From Xenophilus aerolatus (GTDB taxonomy: Bacteria; Pseudomonadota; Gammaproteobacteria; Burkholderiales; Burkholderiaceae_C), in NCBI GenBank assembly GCA_029968055.1, contig JASCNX010000001.1, positions 1 through 64,000 of the forward strand: 64,000 bases of DNA, given 5' to 3'. Under the pieces are notes generated by a model, which saw nothing but the letters and a program-made list of their open reading frames with translations, ran no database searches and was not told the origin of the DNA. A program made the translations under genes and the position numbers. Every line of letters starts with the position of its first letter. The first letter of the stretch is position 1. Shown here piece after piece: positions 17,176 through 25,693 of this stretch.

Positions 17176-18783
17176 ATGACCTCAGTCGAAGCGGCTTACG
17201 ACGTCATCATCGTCGGCGCGGGTTCCGCCGGCTGCGTGCTCGCCAACCGGTTGAGCGCCGACCCGAAGCGCCGCGTCCTGCTGCTGGAGGCGGGTGGTGC
17301 CCAGCGGCACTTCTGGCTGCGGCTGCCGGTGGGCTACTTCCGCTCGATCTACGACCGGCGTTTCTCCTGGCAGTTCGAGGTCGAGCCGCAGGCCGAGACC
17401 GGCCACCGCAGCATCGTGTGGCCGCGTGGGCGCGTGCTGGGCGGCTCCAGCGCGATCAACGGCCTGATCTACATCCGAGGGCAGCGGGCCGATTTCGACG
17501 ACTGGGCGGCGGCCGGCGCCACCGGCTGGAGCTACCGCGAACTGCTGCCGCTGTTCAAGAAGTCGGAGTGCTATGCGGGCGGCGAGAACGCGTACCACGG
17601 CGGCTCCGGCGAGCTGGGCGTGTCGGACCTGCGCAACGACCATCCTTACTGCGAGGCGTGGCTGGCGGCGGGCGCGCAGGCCGGCTATCCGGCGAGCGAT
17701 GACTTCAACGGCGCGCAGGACGAAGGCCTGGGCACCTACCAGCTCACGCTGCGCGGCCATTGGCGCTGCGATGCGGCCACGGCCTTCCTGCGCCCGGTGA
17801 TGCAGCGGCCCAACCTCACGGTGCGCACCGGCGTGCACGTGACCCGGGTGCGCATCGAGCAGGGCCGGGCATGCGGCGTCGAGTGGATCGAGGACGGCCA
17901 GCCGCGGCACGCGCTGGCCGATTCGGAGGTACTGCTGGCGGCAGGCGCGTTGCAGAGCCCGCAGCTGCTGCAACTCTCGGGCGTCGGTCCGGCCGCGCTG
18001 TTGCGCCGCCATGGCATTCCCGTGCAGGTCGACGCCCCCGAGGTCGGCGCCAACCTTCAGGACCACTACCAGGCGCGCGTGATCGTCAAGCTGCGCGAGA
18101 AGATGTCGCTCAACGACCAGGTGCGCAGCCCCATTGGCCTGGCGCGCATGGGGGCGCAGTGGCTGCTGCAGCAGCGAGGGCCGCTCACCGTGGGTGCGGG
18201 GCAGGTAGGCGGCATGGTGCGCAGCGCCGTGGCCAGGGACGCGCGGGCCGACGTGCTCTTCAACGTCATGCCCCTCTCGGTCGACAAGCCCGGCGATGCG
18301 CTGCATGCCTTCTCGGGCTTCTCGGCCTCGGCGGCGCAGTGCCGGCCCGAGTCGCGCGGCACCGTCGAACTGCGATCGGCCGACCCGCTCGCACCGCCGC
18401 GTATCGTGTCGAACTACCTCACCGAACCACACGACATCCGCGTGCTGGTCGAAGGCCTGAAGATACTGCGCGAGATCTACGACCAGCCCGCATTCCGCGG
18501 GCTGACCACCGGGGTGGAGTACATGCCCGGCAACGCGCTGCGAACCGACGAGGACCTCGCCAGCTTCGCGCGCGAGAAAGGCGGCACGGTCTTCCACCAG
18601 GTAGGTACCTGCCGCATGGGCAGCGATGCACGCGCCGTGGTCGACCCGGCGCTGCGGGTGCAGGGCGTGCGCGGCCTGCGGGTGGTCGATGCCTCGGTGA
18701 TGCCGACCATGACGTCGGCCAACACCAATGCGGCGGCGATCGTGATCGGGGAGAAGGGCGCGGCAGCGATCCTGGGAGGCTGA
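17176..18783 (+). CDS. GMC-family flavin oxidoreductase (choline dehydrogenase-like)
   Basis: This 535-residue FAD enzyme would oxidise an alcohol group. The N-terminal ADP-binding motif is VIIVGAGSAGCVLANRL, the GMC signature region is GGSSAINGLIYIRGQRADFD, and the C-terminal catalytic region has FHQVGTCRMG and VMPTMTSANTNAA. ATG 17176 is chosen; an in-frame GTG at 17152 would add 8 residues. It follows the binding-protein gene by 58 bases and is probably the first catabolic step after uptake by that importer. No signal peptide is seen, so it acts in the cytoplasm or at the membrane. Confidence 0.88.
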   Translation: MTSVEAAYDVIIVGAGSAGCVLANRLSADPKRRVLLLEAGGAQRHFWLRLPVGYFRSIYDRRFSWQFEVEPQAETGHRSIVWPRGRVLGGSSAINGLIYIRGQRADFDDWAAAGATGWSYRELLPLFKKSECYAGGENAYHGGSGELGVSDLRNDHPYCEAWLAAGAQAGYPASDDFNGAQDEGLGTYQLTLRGHWRCDAATAFLRPVMQRPNLTVRTGVHVTRVRIEQGRACGVEWIEDGQPRHALADSEVLLAAGALQSPQLLQLSGVGPAALLRRHGIPVQVDAPEVGANLQDHYQARVIVKLREKMSLNDQVRSPIGLARMGAQWLLQQRGPLTVGAGQVGGMVRSAVARDARADVLFNVMPLSVDKPGDALHAFSGFSASAAQCRPESRGTVELRSADPLAPPRIVSNYLTEPHDIRVLVEGLKILREIYDQPAFRGLTTGVEYMPGNALRTDEDLASFAREKGGTVFHQVGTCRMGSDARAVVDPALRVQGVRGLRVVDASVMPTMTSANTNAAAIVIGEKGAAAILGG

Positions 18784-18802
18784 TCGCGCGCGTGGCCCGC
18801 GC

Positions 18803-19777
18803 TCAGTTGGCCGTGATCTTCCGGTCGCGCACGATGGCGCTCCACTTCGCGTCTTCCTGCTTCATGAAGGCGGCCAGTTCGGCGCGGGTGGTGGGCTGCG
18901 GCGTCAGGCCGTGCTTGTTCAGCGCGTCCTTCACGCCCGGGTCGGCCAGGACCTTGACGATGGCCTGGTTCCACCGGTCCAGCAGGGGCGCCGGCGTCTT
19001 GCCGGGGGCCACGAAGGCGTACCAGTTGAGCGCTTCGAAGCCGGGGTAGCCCGATTCCGCGACGGTCGGGATGTTGGGCATGTAGGCGGGCCGTGTGAGG
19101 CCGGTCGTGGCCAGGGGAATCAGGTGGCCGGCCTCGACCTGCGGCAAGGCCGTCGGCGGCGCCGAGAAGTAGGACGCGATGCGCTGGCCCAGCAGGTCCT
19201 GCAGCGCGGGCGCACCGCCCTTGTAGGGCACGTGGACCATGTCGATGCCGGCGCGCTGGTTGAAGAGCTCGCCGGCCAGGTGCGACGCGGAGCCCGCGCC
19301 GGTCGAGGCGAAGTCGATGCTGCCCGGCTTCTTCTTCGCCAGCGCGACGAACTCGCCCAGCGTCTTCACGCCCACGCCCTTGTGCACGACGAGGACGTTC
19401 GGAAAGTTCACGCCGCCCGAGACCGGTGCCAGGTCCTTGAAGGGGTCGTAGTTCACCTTCATGACGTGCGGCGCGATGGTCAGCGGACCGATCGAGCCGA
19501 AGAGCAGCATCGAACCGTCCGCCGGCCCGTTGGCCACGTACTGGTGCGCGATGTTGCCGCCGGCTCCGGCGCGGTTGTCGACGATGACCGTCTGGCCCAG
19601 GTCCTCGTCGAGCTTCTTCGCGATCAGGCGCGCCGCGGCGTCGGCCGCGCCACCGGGCGCGAAGCCGACGACCAGGGTCACCGCCTTCTTCGGGGGAAAG
19701 TCCTGCGCGTGGCCGGCCCCGGCCAGGCAGAGCGCGCAGGCGAGGGCGGTGGCATGCAGGAATCGGCGCTTGTTCAT
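18803..19777 (-). CDS. Bug/TctC-family tripartite tricarboxylate binding protein
   Basis: This 324-residue periplasmic protein starts with a Sec signal peptide (residues 1 to about 24, ending GAGHA). The mature part carries VTLVVGFAPGGAADAAARL and NRAGAGGNIAHQYVA, hallmarks of the Bug family. CAGGAGACC lies before ATG 19777. It follows tcuB on the same strand after 35 bases, so it probably captures the tricarballylate- or citrate-like substrate. No TctA or TctB membrane genes lie nearby and no MFS-type tcuC is present, so the membrane partner must be elsewhere. Confidence 0.9.
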   Translation of the reverse strand: MNKRRFLHATALACALCLAGAGHAQDFPPKKAVTLVVGFAPGGAADAAARLIAKKLDEDLGQTVIVDNRAGAGGNIAHQYVANGPADGSMLLFGSIGPLTIAPHVMKVNYDPFKDLAPVSGGVNFPNVLVVHKGVGVKTLGEFVALAKKKPGSIDFASTGAGSASHLAGELFNQRAGIDMVHVPYKGGAPALQDLLGQRIASYFSAPPTALPQVEAGHLIPLATTGLTRPAYMPNIPTVAESGYPGFEALNWYAFVAPGKTPAPLLDRWNQAIVKVLADPGVKDALNKHGLTPQPTTRAELAAFMKQEDAKWSAIVRDRKITAN

Positions 19778-19812
19778 CGTGGGTCTCCTGGAATGAATGG
19801 GTGTCCGGTCCG

Positions 19813-20997
19813 TCAATCGGCACCGAGGCCGACCGGGTTGGGCAGGCGCTTCTCGACGGCGTGGCGCAGCAGGGCGGCGCTGCGGAACACGCCGTGGGCG
19901 AACTTGCCGTAGGGCAGCGTGGCGAACAGCGCCATCACGGCGCCCAGGTGCAGGCACAGCAGCAGCGCCAGGGCCGGCGTGCCCCGGCCGAGCCACAGTG
20001 CCAGGCCGCTGGCGCTGGTGAGGAAGAGCAGGGCGATGAAGCCCAGATCCATGGGCTTCTGCGTCGCGTCGCCGTGCAGCGGATGCCGCCGCAGGTTGAG
20101 GCGCCACAGTCCCGCCGTGCCGACCATCAGGCTCACGCCGCCGACGACGCCCAGCAGCTTGGGCAGGCTGGGCAGCGCATAGGGCGCCGGCCAGCCGAAG
20201 GCGTAGTGGTAGAGCGTCGCCACGCTGGTGGCGGCGAAGCACAGCATGAAGCCGTAGAAGGTGAGGTGGTGGAAGCGCCGGCGCGACAGCGTGTAGGCGT
20301 CGTCGTCGTTGGGGCAGCCGTCGCCGTGGCCGCCGTCGAGGTACTTCAGGCGCAGCACCGCGTCCGCGGCTTCGGCGGTGGCCGGCGCGCTTGGCCGCGC
20401 GCTGCCGGTGGCGGGCGTGACGTCGCGCCAGAAGCGCCGCACCCCCATGGCGAGGGCCAGCGCCGCGAACAGGAACACCGGCGCGAACAGGCCGACCAGC
20501 AGGTTGTGCGGAAAGATGCGGTAGAAGTTGCCGCCGGCCGCCGCGCCCCAGAGGCTGCCCGTGGTGGCGGCGCCGAGCAGCAGGAACAGCGTCAGCGCGG
20601 CCACCAGTGCCAGCGACAGGGTCAGGCCGTTGCGCCGGTACAGCGCGCCCAGCGCCGGTGGCCAGGCGTAGTCGGCATAGGTCTGGCCCCGCACCTCGGC
20701 CATGGCCTTCGGCACGTTCACCGCGAACTCGTGCGGCGGCGCGTACTGGCAGGCATGCAGGCAGGCGCCGCAGTTGTGGCACAGGTTCGCCAGGTAATGG
20801 ATGTCGGCCCGGCCGAATTCGAGCCGGCGTGTCATGGCCGGGAAGACGGCACAGAAGCCCTCGCAGTAGCGGCAGGCGTTGCAGATGTGCATCTGCCGGT
20901 CGACCTCCGCCTCGGTGGCCGAAAGGATGGGAATGACCTGCTGCGGCCCATCGGCCAGGGCGACGGCTTCGCGCGTCAGCGCCTCAAGCGTGGACAT
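19813..20997 (-). CDS. tcuB: Tricarballylate utilization iron-sulfur membrane protein TcuB
   Basis: This 394-residue protein would re-oxidise the flavin of TcuA and pass electrons into the membrane. The N-terminal part has two cysteine-rich motifs, [11 protein letters not shown] and [11 protein letters not shown], fitting two [4Fe-4S] clusters. After these come about six hydrophobic segments. It overlaps tcuA by 14 bases and is the second gene of the operon. In Salmonella the pair TcuA/TcuB turns tricarballylate into cis-aconitate. The same role is inferred here from both domain content and order. Confidence 0.9.
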   Translation of the reverse strand: MSTLEALTREAVALADGPQQVIPILSATEAEVDRQMHICNACRYCEGFCAVFPAMTRRLEFGRADIHYLANLCHNCGACLHACQYAPPHEFAVNVPKAMAEVRGQTYADYAWPPALGALYRRNGLTLSLALVAALTLFLLLGAATTGSLWGAAAGGNFYRIFPHNLLVGLFAPVFLFAALALAMGVRRFWRDVTPATGSARPSAPATAEAADAVLRLKYLDGGHGDGCPNDDDAYTLSRRRFHHLTFYGFMLCFAATSVATLYHYAFGWPAPYALPSLPKLLGVVGGVSLMVGTAGLWRLNLRRHPLHGDATQKPMDLGFIALLFLTSASGLALWLGRGTPALALLLCLHLGAVMALFATLPYGKFAHGVFRSAALLRHAVEKRLPNPVGLGAD

Positions 20998-22408
20998 GCG
21001 CAGCCTCCCGGTTCTTCAGCGCGGCGCTCGCCGCGCGCGTGCCGGCGATGCGGCCGAAGGCCGTGCCGATGCTCATGCCCACCCCGGCGGTGTAGCCCTT
21101 GCCGAGCACGTTGCCGGCCATCATCTCCCCGGCCACGAAGAGGTTGGGGCTCGGGCGGCCGCCGAAGCGCACGGCGGCGGTGTCGTCCACCTTCAGGCCC
21201 AGGTAGGTGAAGGTGATGCCGGGGCGCAGCGGGTAGGCGTGGAAGGGCGCCGTGTCGATGGGGCGCGCCCAGTGCGTCTTGGCGGGCGAGACGCCCTCGG
21301 TGTGGCAGTCGTCCAGGGCCGTGTGGTCGAAGTGGCCGACGCGGCAGGCCGCGTTGTAGTCGTCGATGGTGCGCTGGAAGGTGGCCTCGTCCAGCCCGAG
21401 CCGGCGTGCCAGTTCGGGCAGCGTGTCGGCCACGGTGCCGGGAAACACCGGCGGCATGAAGCGACCGACCGCCTTCTGGTCGATGACCGAATAGGCCAGC
21501 TGGCCCGGCTGCTGCGCCACCAGCCGCCCCCAGATCGCGTAGCGCTTGGGCCAGAAGTCCTCGCCCTCGTCGTAGAAGCGCCGGGCCTCGCGGTTGACCA
21601 CCACGCCCAGCGACACGCAGTCGATGCGGGTGCAGATGCCGCCGTCGTACAGCGGCGCGCGGGCGTCGATCGCGACCATGTGGCCTTGCGACGGATCGCC
21701 GATCGCGTCGGCCCCCGCGTCGATCATGTGCCGCAGCAGCACGCCCTGGTTGAAGCGGGTGCCGCGGATGAGGAAGTTGTCGGCCGGCCACTCGCCGCGC
21801 TCGTTGCGGCCCCAGGCTTCGCGCAGCCATTCGCGGTTGGACTCGAAGCCGCCGGCGGCCAGCACGCAACTCTTGGCCGCGATGCGCTCGCCAGCCTCGG
21901 TACGCACCGCCACGAAGCGGTCGCCGTCGAGCTCGACCGAGGCGACCGGCACCTCGTAGCGGATGCGCACGCCGAGCCGTTCGGCGCTGCGGTAGTAGGC
22001 GTTGACCAGCGCCTTGCCGCCGCCCATGAAGAAGGCGTTGGTGCGTGCCACGTGCAGCGCGCCGGACAGCGGCGGCTGGAAGTGCACGCCGTGGCGGCGC
22101 ATCCAGTCGCGGCAGTTCGACGAGGCCCGGATCACCAGGCGCGCCAGGTGCTCGTCGGTCAGGCCGCCGGTGACCTTGAGCAGGTCCTGCCAGTACTCCT
22201 CCTCCGGGTAGGCCTCGACCAGCACGTCCTGCGGCGCGTCGTGCATGCAGCGCAGGTTGCGCGTGTGCTGGGAGTTGCCGCCGCGCCATGCCTTGGGCGC
22301 GGCCTCGAGCAGCAGCACGCTGGCGCCGGCCTCGCGTGCCATGAGGGCGGCGCAGAGGGCGGCATTGCCGCCGCCGACGACCAGCACGTCGGCCTGGGGA
22401 TCGCTCAC
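20984..22408 (-). CDS. tcuA: FAD-dependent tricarballylate dehydrogenase TcuA
   Basis: This 474-residue flavoprotein of the fumarate reductase/succinate dehydrogenase flavoprotein group has the FAD motif [18 protein letters not shown]. Further features are [21 protein letters not shown] and a C-terminal FAD segment [20 protein letters not shown]. This matches TcuA, which oxidises tricarballylate to cis-aconitate. The tcuB gene starts inside its last codons. An upstream LysR gene on the same strand and a downstream Bug binding protein complete the unit. Other small-acid dehydrogenases of this group are possible. Confidence 0.9.
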   Translation of the reverse strand: MSDPQADVLVVGGGNAALCAALMAREAGASVLLLEAAPKAWRGGNSQHTRNLRCMHDAPQDVLVEAYPEEEYWQDLLKVTGGLTDEHLARLVIRASSNCRDWMRRHGVHFQPPLSGALHVARTNAFFMGGGKALVNAYYRSAERLGVRIRYEVPVASVELDGDRFVAVRTEAGERIAAKSCVLAAGGFESNREWLREAWGRNERGEWPADNFLIRGTRFNQGVLLRHMIDAGADAIGDPSQGHMVAIDARAPLYDGGICTRIDCVSLGVVVNREARRFYDEGEDFWPKRYAIWGRLVAQQPGQLAYSVIDQKAVGRFMPPVFPGTVADTLPELARRLGLDEATFQRTIDDYNAACRVGHFDHTALDDCHTEGVSPAKTHWARPIDTAPFHAYPLRPGITFTYLGLKVDDTAAVRFGGRPSPNLFVAGEMMAGNVLGKGYTAGVGMSIGTAFGRIAGTRAASAALKNREAAHVHA

Positions 22409-22486
22409 TACCTGTCTCCTTGTGGGGTGCGGGAGACTGTAGGCAGGCCGCCGCCGGGGCGACAGGCCGGATCCGTCAACGGGTCT

Positions 22487-23413
22487 TCAGTTTTCGAGAA
22501 GGGTGGCGCCGGCCCAGCGGCCTTCCTTGACGAGCGTGCGCGCCGTGTCGGCCAGCACCACGCGGGCCGCCAGCGCGGCGGGCGAGAGCTCGTCGTCGGA
22601 CAGGCTCGCCAGCAGGTTGCGGCGGCCGACGTGGGCGTCCGCGATGCGGCTGCTGCACACGTCGTCGTGCTGCTGGCGCGCCAGTGCGGCGCCGGGCTGG
22701 ATGGTGGCGCCGAAGCCCGCACGCACGGCGTCCATCAGCAGCGCGAGGCCGTCGATCTCGGCGACCACCTTCGGAACGATGCGCGCGCGCTCGAAGGCCG
22801 CCGAGAGCGTGGCGCGCAGGCCGTGGCCGGCGCTGGGCATGATGAGGGGCAGCTCGGCCAGCTGCGCGAGCCGGACCTTCGCCGTCGCCGGCCGCTGGGG
22901 CAGTTGGCTCGCGGCAAGAACGAACAGGCTTTCGTCCAGCAGCGGCTGGATGCTCCAGCGGTTCGGGGTGTCGGTCTTGAACAGCACGGCGAGGTCGAGC
23001 TGGCGCGACTGCAGCATGGCGGCGAGGTTGCCCGACAGCGACTCCACCAGGTGCAGCCGCACGTCGGGGTAGCGCGCCTGCATCGCCTGCATCAGCGGGA
23101 TGCCGAGCACCGCGGCCGTGGTGGGCGCCAGGCCCACGCTCACATGGCCGGACAGGCGGGCCTGCTGCGCCGCACGCATCGCCTCGTCGGCGTGGCGCAG
23201 GGTGAGCTGGGCCTGCTGCAGGAAGGCCAGCCCGGCGTCGGTCGGCGCGACGCCGGTGCTGCTGCGGCGGAGCAGCCGGGTGCTCAGCTCACCCTCGAGG
23301 CGGCTGATCTGCTGGCTCAGTGCCGACGTGACCACCCCCAGCTCGAGCGCGGCGCGGCCCATGCTGCGCAGCTCGCACACCTTCACGAAGTAGCGCAGTT
23401 GGCGCAGTTCCAT
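22487..23413 (-). CDS. tcuR: LysR-family regulator, TcuR-like
   Basis: This 308-residue regulator has the LysR winged helix at the N-terminus (LRQLRYFVKVCELRSMGRAA, with TSALSQQISRLEGELS) and an effector domain from GHVSVGLAPTTAAVLG. It lies 78 bases upstream of tcuA on the same strand, matching the role of TcuR, the activator of tcuABC in Salmonella. The gene follows the SDR gene by 15 bases, so it may also be transcribed from the ridA promoter. The symbol is assigned mainly from context. Confidence 0.75.
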   Translation of the reverse strand: MELRQLRYFVKVCELRSMGRAALELGVVTSALSQQISRLEGELSTRLLRRSSTGVAPTDAGLAFLQQAQLTLRHADEAMRAAQQARLSGHVSVGLAPTTAAVLGIPLMQAMQARYPDVRLHLVESLSGNLAAMLQSRQLDLAVLFKTDTPNRWSIQPLLDESLFVLAASQLPQRPATAKVRLAQLAELPLIMPSAGHGLRATLSAAFERARIVPKVVAEIDGLALLMDAVRAGFGATIQPGAALARQQHDDVCSSRIADAHVGRRNLLASLSDDELSPAALAARVVLADTARTLVKEGRWAGATLLEN

Positions 23414-23428
23414 GGGCTGCCGCAGGCC

Positions 23429-24139
23429 TCACACCGAGCGCGTGATGCCGCCGTCGATCCGGATGTTCTGGCCCGTGATGTAGGCCGCCTTGTCCGACGC
23501 GAGGAAGGCGATCAGCTCGCCCACCTCGGCCGAGCTGCCATAGCGGCCCATCGGGATGCGCGCGCGGCGCTCGTCCTTCTCGGGCAGGCTGTCGATGAAG
23601 CCCGGCAGCACGTTGTTCATGCGGATGTTGTCGGCCGCATAGCGGTCGGCGTACAGCTTGGCGAAGGAGGCCAGGCCGGCGCGGAACACGCCCGAGGTGG
23701 GGAAGGCCGCCTCGGGCTCGAAGGTGGCGTAGGTGGAGATGTTGACGATGGCGCCCGACTGCTGCGCCTGCATGACCGGCGTGACCAGGCGCGCGATGCG
23801 CACCACGTTCATGAGGTAGAACTCCATGCCCAGGTGCCAGTCGGCGTCGCTGATCGCAAGCAGCTCGCCCTTGGGGCCGTGGCCGGCGCTGTTGACGACC
23901 GCATCGATGCGGCCCCAGCGCCCCATCGCGGCGTCGACCAGGCGCTGCAGGTCGGCGTCTTCGCGGTTCGAGCCGGTGATGCCGACGCCGCCGAGCTCCT
24001 GCGCCAGGACCTCGCCCTTGCCCGACGAGGACAGCACCGCGACCTGGAAGCCCGCGGCGTGCAGCGCACGCGCCGCCGCCGCGCCCATGCCGCTGCCGCC
24101 CGCGGTGACGAGCGCGACGCGGACGGGGTCCGGCCTCAT
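23429..24139 (-). CDS. SDR-family oxidoreductase
   Basis: This 236-residue short-chain dehydrogenase has a cofactor loop VTAGGSGMGAAAA and NSAGHGPKGE in place of the usual NNAG. The catalytic serine is in IVNIST. The usual YxxxK tyrosine is not seen: the matching segment reads SGVFRAGLASFAKLYADR, with Phe where Tyr is expected. The start overlaps the ridA stop (ATGA). It may be a divergent or non-classical SDR. The C-terminus GQNIRIDGGITRSV is typical of the family. Confidence 0.8.
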   Translation of the reverse strand: MRPDPVRVALVTAGGSGMGAAAARALHAAGFQVAVLSSSGKGEVLAQELGGVGITGSNREDADLQRLVDAAMGRWGRIDAVVNSAGHGPKGELLAISDADWHLGMEFYLMNVVRIARLVTPVMQAQQSGAIVNISTYATFEPEAAFPTSGVFRAGLASFAKLYADRYAADNIRMNNVLPGFIDSLPEKDERRARIPMGRYGSSAEVGELIAFLASDKAAYITGQNIRIDGGITRSV

Positions 24140-24591
24140 CCGACTTCGGCGATGAGTTCGATCTCGACGCAGGCGCCCATCGGGATCTGCGCCACGCCGA
24201 AGGCGCTGCGCGCATGCGCGCCCTTGTCGCCGAAGACCTCGGCGAGGAGCTCGCTGGCGCCGTTGGTGACGAGGTGCTGCTCGGTGAAGGTGGGCGCGGA
24301 GTTGACCAGGCTCATCACCTTGACGATGCGCGTGATCTTGTCCAGGTCGCCCACCGCCGCCTTGAGCGTGCCGAGCAGGTCGATGGCGATGGCCCGCGCG
24401 GCGGCCTTGCCTTCGTCGGTGCCCATGTTCACGCCGAGCTGGCCGACCCAGGGCTTGCCGTCCTTGCGCGCGATGTGGCCCGACAGGAAGACGAGGTTGC
24501 CGGTGCGCGCGAAGGGCACATAGGCCGCGGCCGGCACGGACACGGGGGGCAGTTCGATGCCGAGTGCGGCGAGCTTGTCGTGGACGCTCAT
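24136..24591 (-). CDS. RidA family protein
   Basis: This 151-residue protein of the YjgF/YER057c/UK114 fold usually hydrolyses reactive enamine or imine intermediates. Visible features are PFARTGNLVFLSGHI near residue 30 and VEIELIAEVG at the C-terminus. The family arginine, normally in a CxR-type motif near position 105, is not evident; the segment reads GAHARSAFGVAQIPMGACVEIE. It is longer than canonical RidA (about 128 residues), so it fits a RidA subfamily. It is the first gene of a minus-strand unit with the SDR and LysR genes. Confidence 0.85.
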   Translation of the reverse strand: MSVHDKLAALGIELPPVSVPAAAYVPFARTGNLVFLSGHIARKDGKPWVGQLGVNMGTDEGKAAARAIAIDLLGTLKAAVGDLDKITRIVKVMSLVNSAPTFTEQHLVTNGASELLAEVFGDKGAHARSAFGVAQIPMGACVEIELIAEVG

Positions 24592-24619
24592 GGGAGGACT
24601 CCTTGCAGGGGTTGGGAAC

Positions 24620-24651
24620 AAAAATCGGCCCGCGCCGCCCGTGGGGCGGGC
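24620..24651 (-). terminator. Probable intrinsic terminator after transglutaminase gene
   Basis: On the minus strand a GC-rich stem (GCCCGC at 24646-24651 paired with GCGGGC at 24628-24633, with a further inner CCC/GGG pairing) is followed by five T residues (A run at 24620-24624 on the plus strand). It lies 9 bases after the stop of the gene ending at 24660 and separates it from ridA. Confidence 0.5.
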
Positions 24652-24659
24652 GTGAATCG

Positions 24660-25691
24660 CTATGGATTCTGCGGTGAGGGGGGCTGCGTCTGCGTCTGGA
24701 ACTGCGACTGGGACTGCGACTGCGATCCGCCCGGCGTCGCCGGCGCCGGGTCCTGCCCGGCGATCTCCTCGTACGGGCGGACCGTGACGCCCACGTCCAG
24801 CACGTGGCGCGCCCCGCCGTGCAGCACGCCGCGCATGGGCGAGACGTCGGCGTAGTCGCGGCCGATGGCCAGCACGACGTAGTCCTCGCCGGGCTGGCGG
24901 CCGTTGGTCGGATCGAAGCCGGCCCAGTCGCCCACGGCGATGGCGGTGGTGTCGCCCTCGTCGTCGTCCTCGGCGGCGCGGCCGGGCAGGTAGACCTCGA
25001 CCCAGGCGTGCGAGGCATCGGCGCCGACCAGGCGCGGCTGGCCCGGCGGCGGCTGCGTGAGCAGGTAGCCGCTGACGTAGCGCGCGGGCAGGCCCAGGCC
25101 GCGGCAGCAGGCGATCATGATGTGGGCGAAGTCCTGGCACACGCCGCGCCGCTGGGCCAGGGCCTCGACCGCCGGCGTGTTGATCTCGGTGCTGTCGCTG
25201 TCGTAGTCGAAGTCGCGGTAGATGCGCAGCGTGAGGTCCATCGCCGCCTCGAAGATCGGCCGGCCTGCCGTGAAGCTCTGGCGCGCATAGGCGAGGAAGT
25301 CGTCGTGCAGCGGTGCATAGCGCGACGGGAAGACGAACTCCGAGGCCGGGTCGTCGTGCACGCCCTTGCGATAGCGGAAGCGCTCGCGCACGGCTTCCCA
25401 GGGCAGTTCGGGCGCGGCCTCGGGCGCCAGCCGCGGCGCGCTGGTCTCGACCAGGCTCTCGGCCGTGACGACGAGCTGGTCGTGCGTCGACTCCAGGGCG
25501 AAGAAGGCACGCGTGTTGCCGTACACGTCGATCGATTCGCTGCGCTGCGTCGGTTGCGGGCTGACCGACAGGCGGTGGTTCACCAGGCGCTGGCACGCCC
25601 GCGTGAGCGGCTTGAGGTGCGCCATGTGCTGGGCCGTCTCGACGGCCGGTGCATAGTCGTAGCGCGTTTCGTGGGTGACGTGGAGCAGCAT
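24660..25691 (-). CDS. Transglutaminase-like protein with Ser/Gln tail
   Basis: This 343-residue cytoplasmic protein has no signal peptide. It has the bacterial transglutaminase N-terminal region (LLHVTHETRYDYAPAVETAQ) and a transglutaminase-like core with Cys185 in RRGVCQDFAH, His228 in DASHAWVEVY and Asp260 in AGFDPTNG. The fold can act as a protease, amidase or cross-linker. The last 23 residues form a low-complexity tail, GGSQSQSQSQFQTQTQ then Pro/Ser/Gln, absent from the core family. It starts 2 bases after the ATP-grasp/alpha-E gene ends and is surely coupled to it. Such genes are recurrent partners of ATP-grasp and alpha-E genes. Confidence 0.88.
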   Translation of the reverse strand: MLLHVTHETRYDYAPAVETAQHMAHLKPLTRACQRLVNHRLSVSPQPTQRSESIDVYGNTRAFFALESTHDQLVVTAESLVETSAPRLAPEAAPELPWEAVRERFRYRKGVHDDPASEFVFPSRYAPLHDDFLAYARQSFTAGRPIFEAAMDLTLRIYRDFDYDSDSTEINTPAVEALAQRRGVCQDFAHIMIACCRGLGLPARYVSGYLLTQPPPGQPRLVGADASHAWVEVYLPGRAAEDDDEGDTTAIAVGDWAGFDPTNGRQPGEDYVVLAIGRDYADVSPMRGVLHGGARHVLDVGVTVRPYEEIAGQDPAPATPGGSQSQSQSQFQTQTQPPSPQNP

Positions 25692-25693
25692 GG

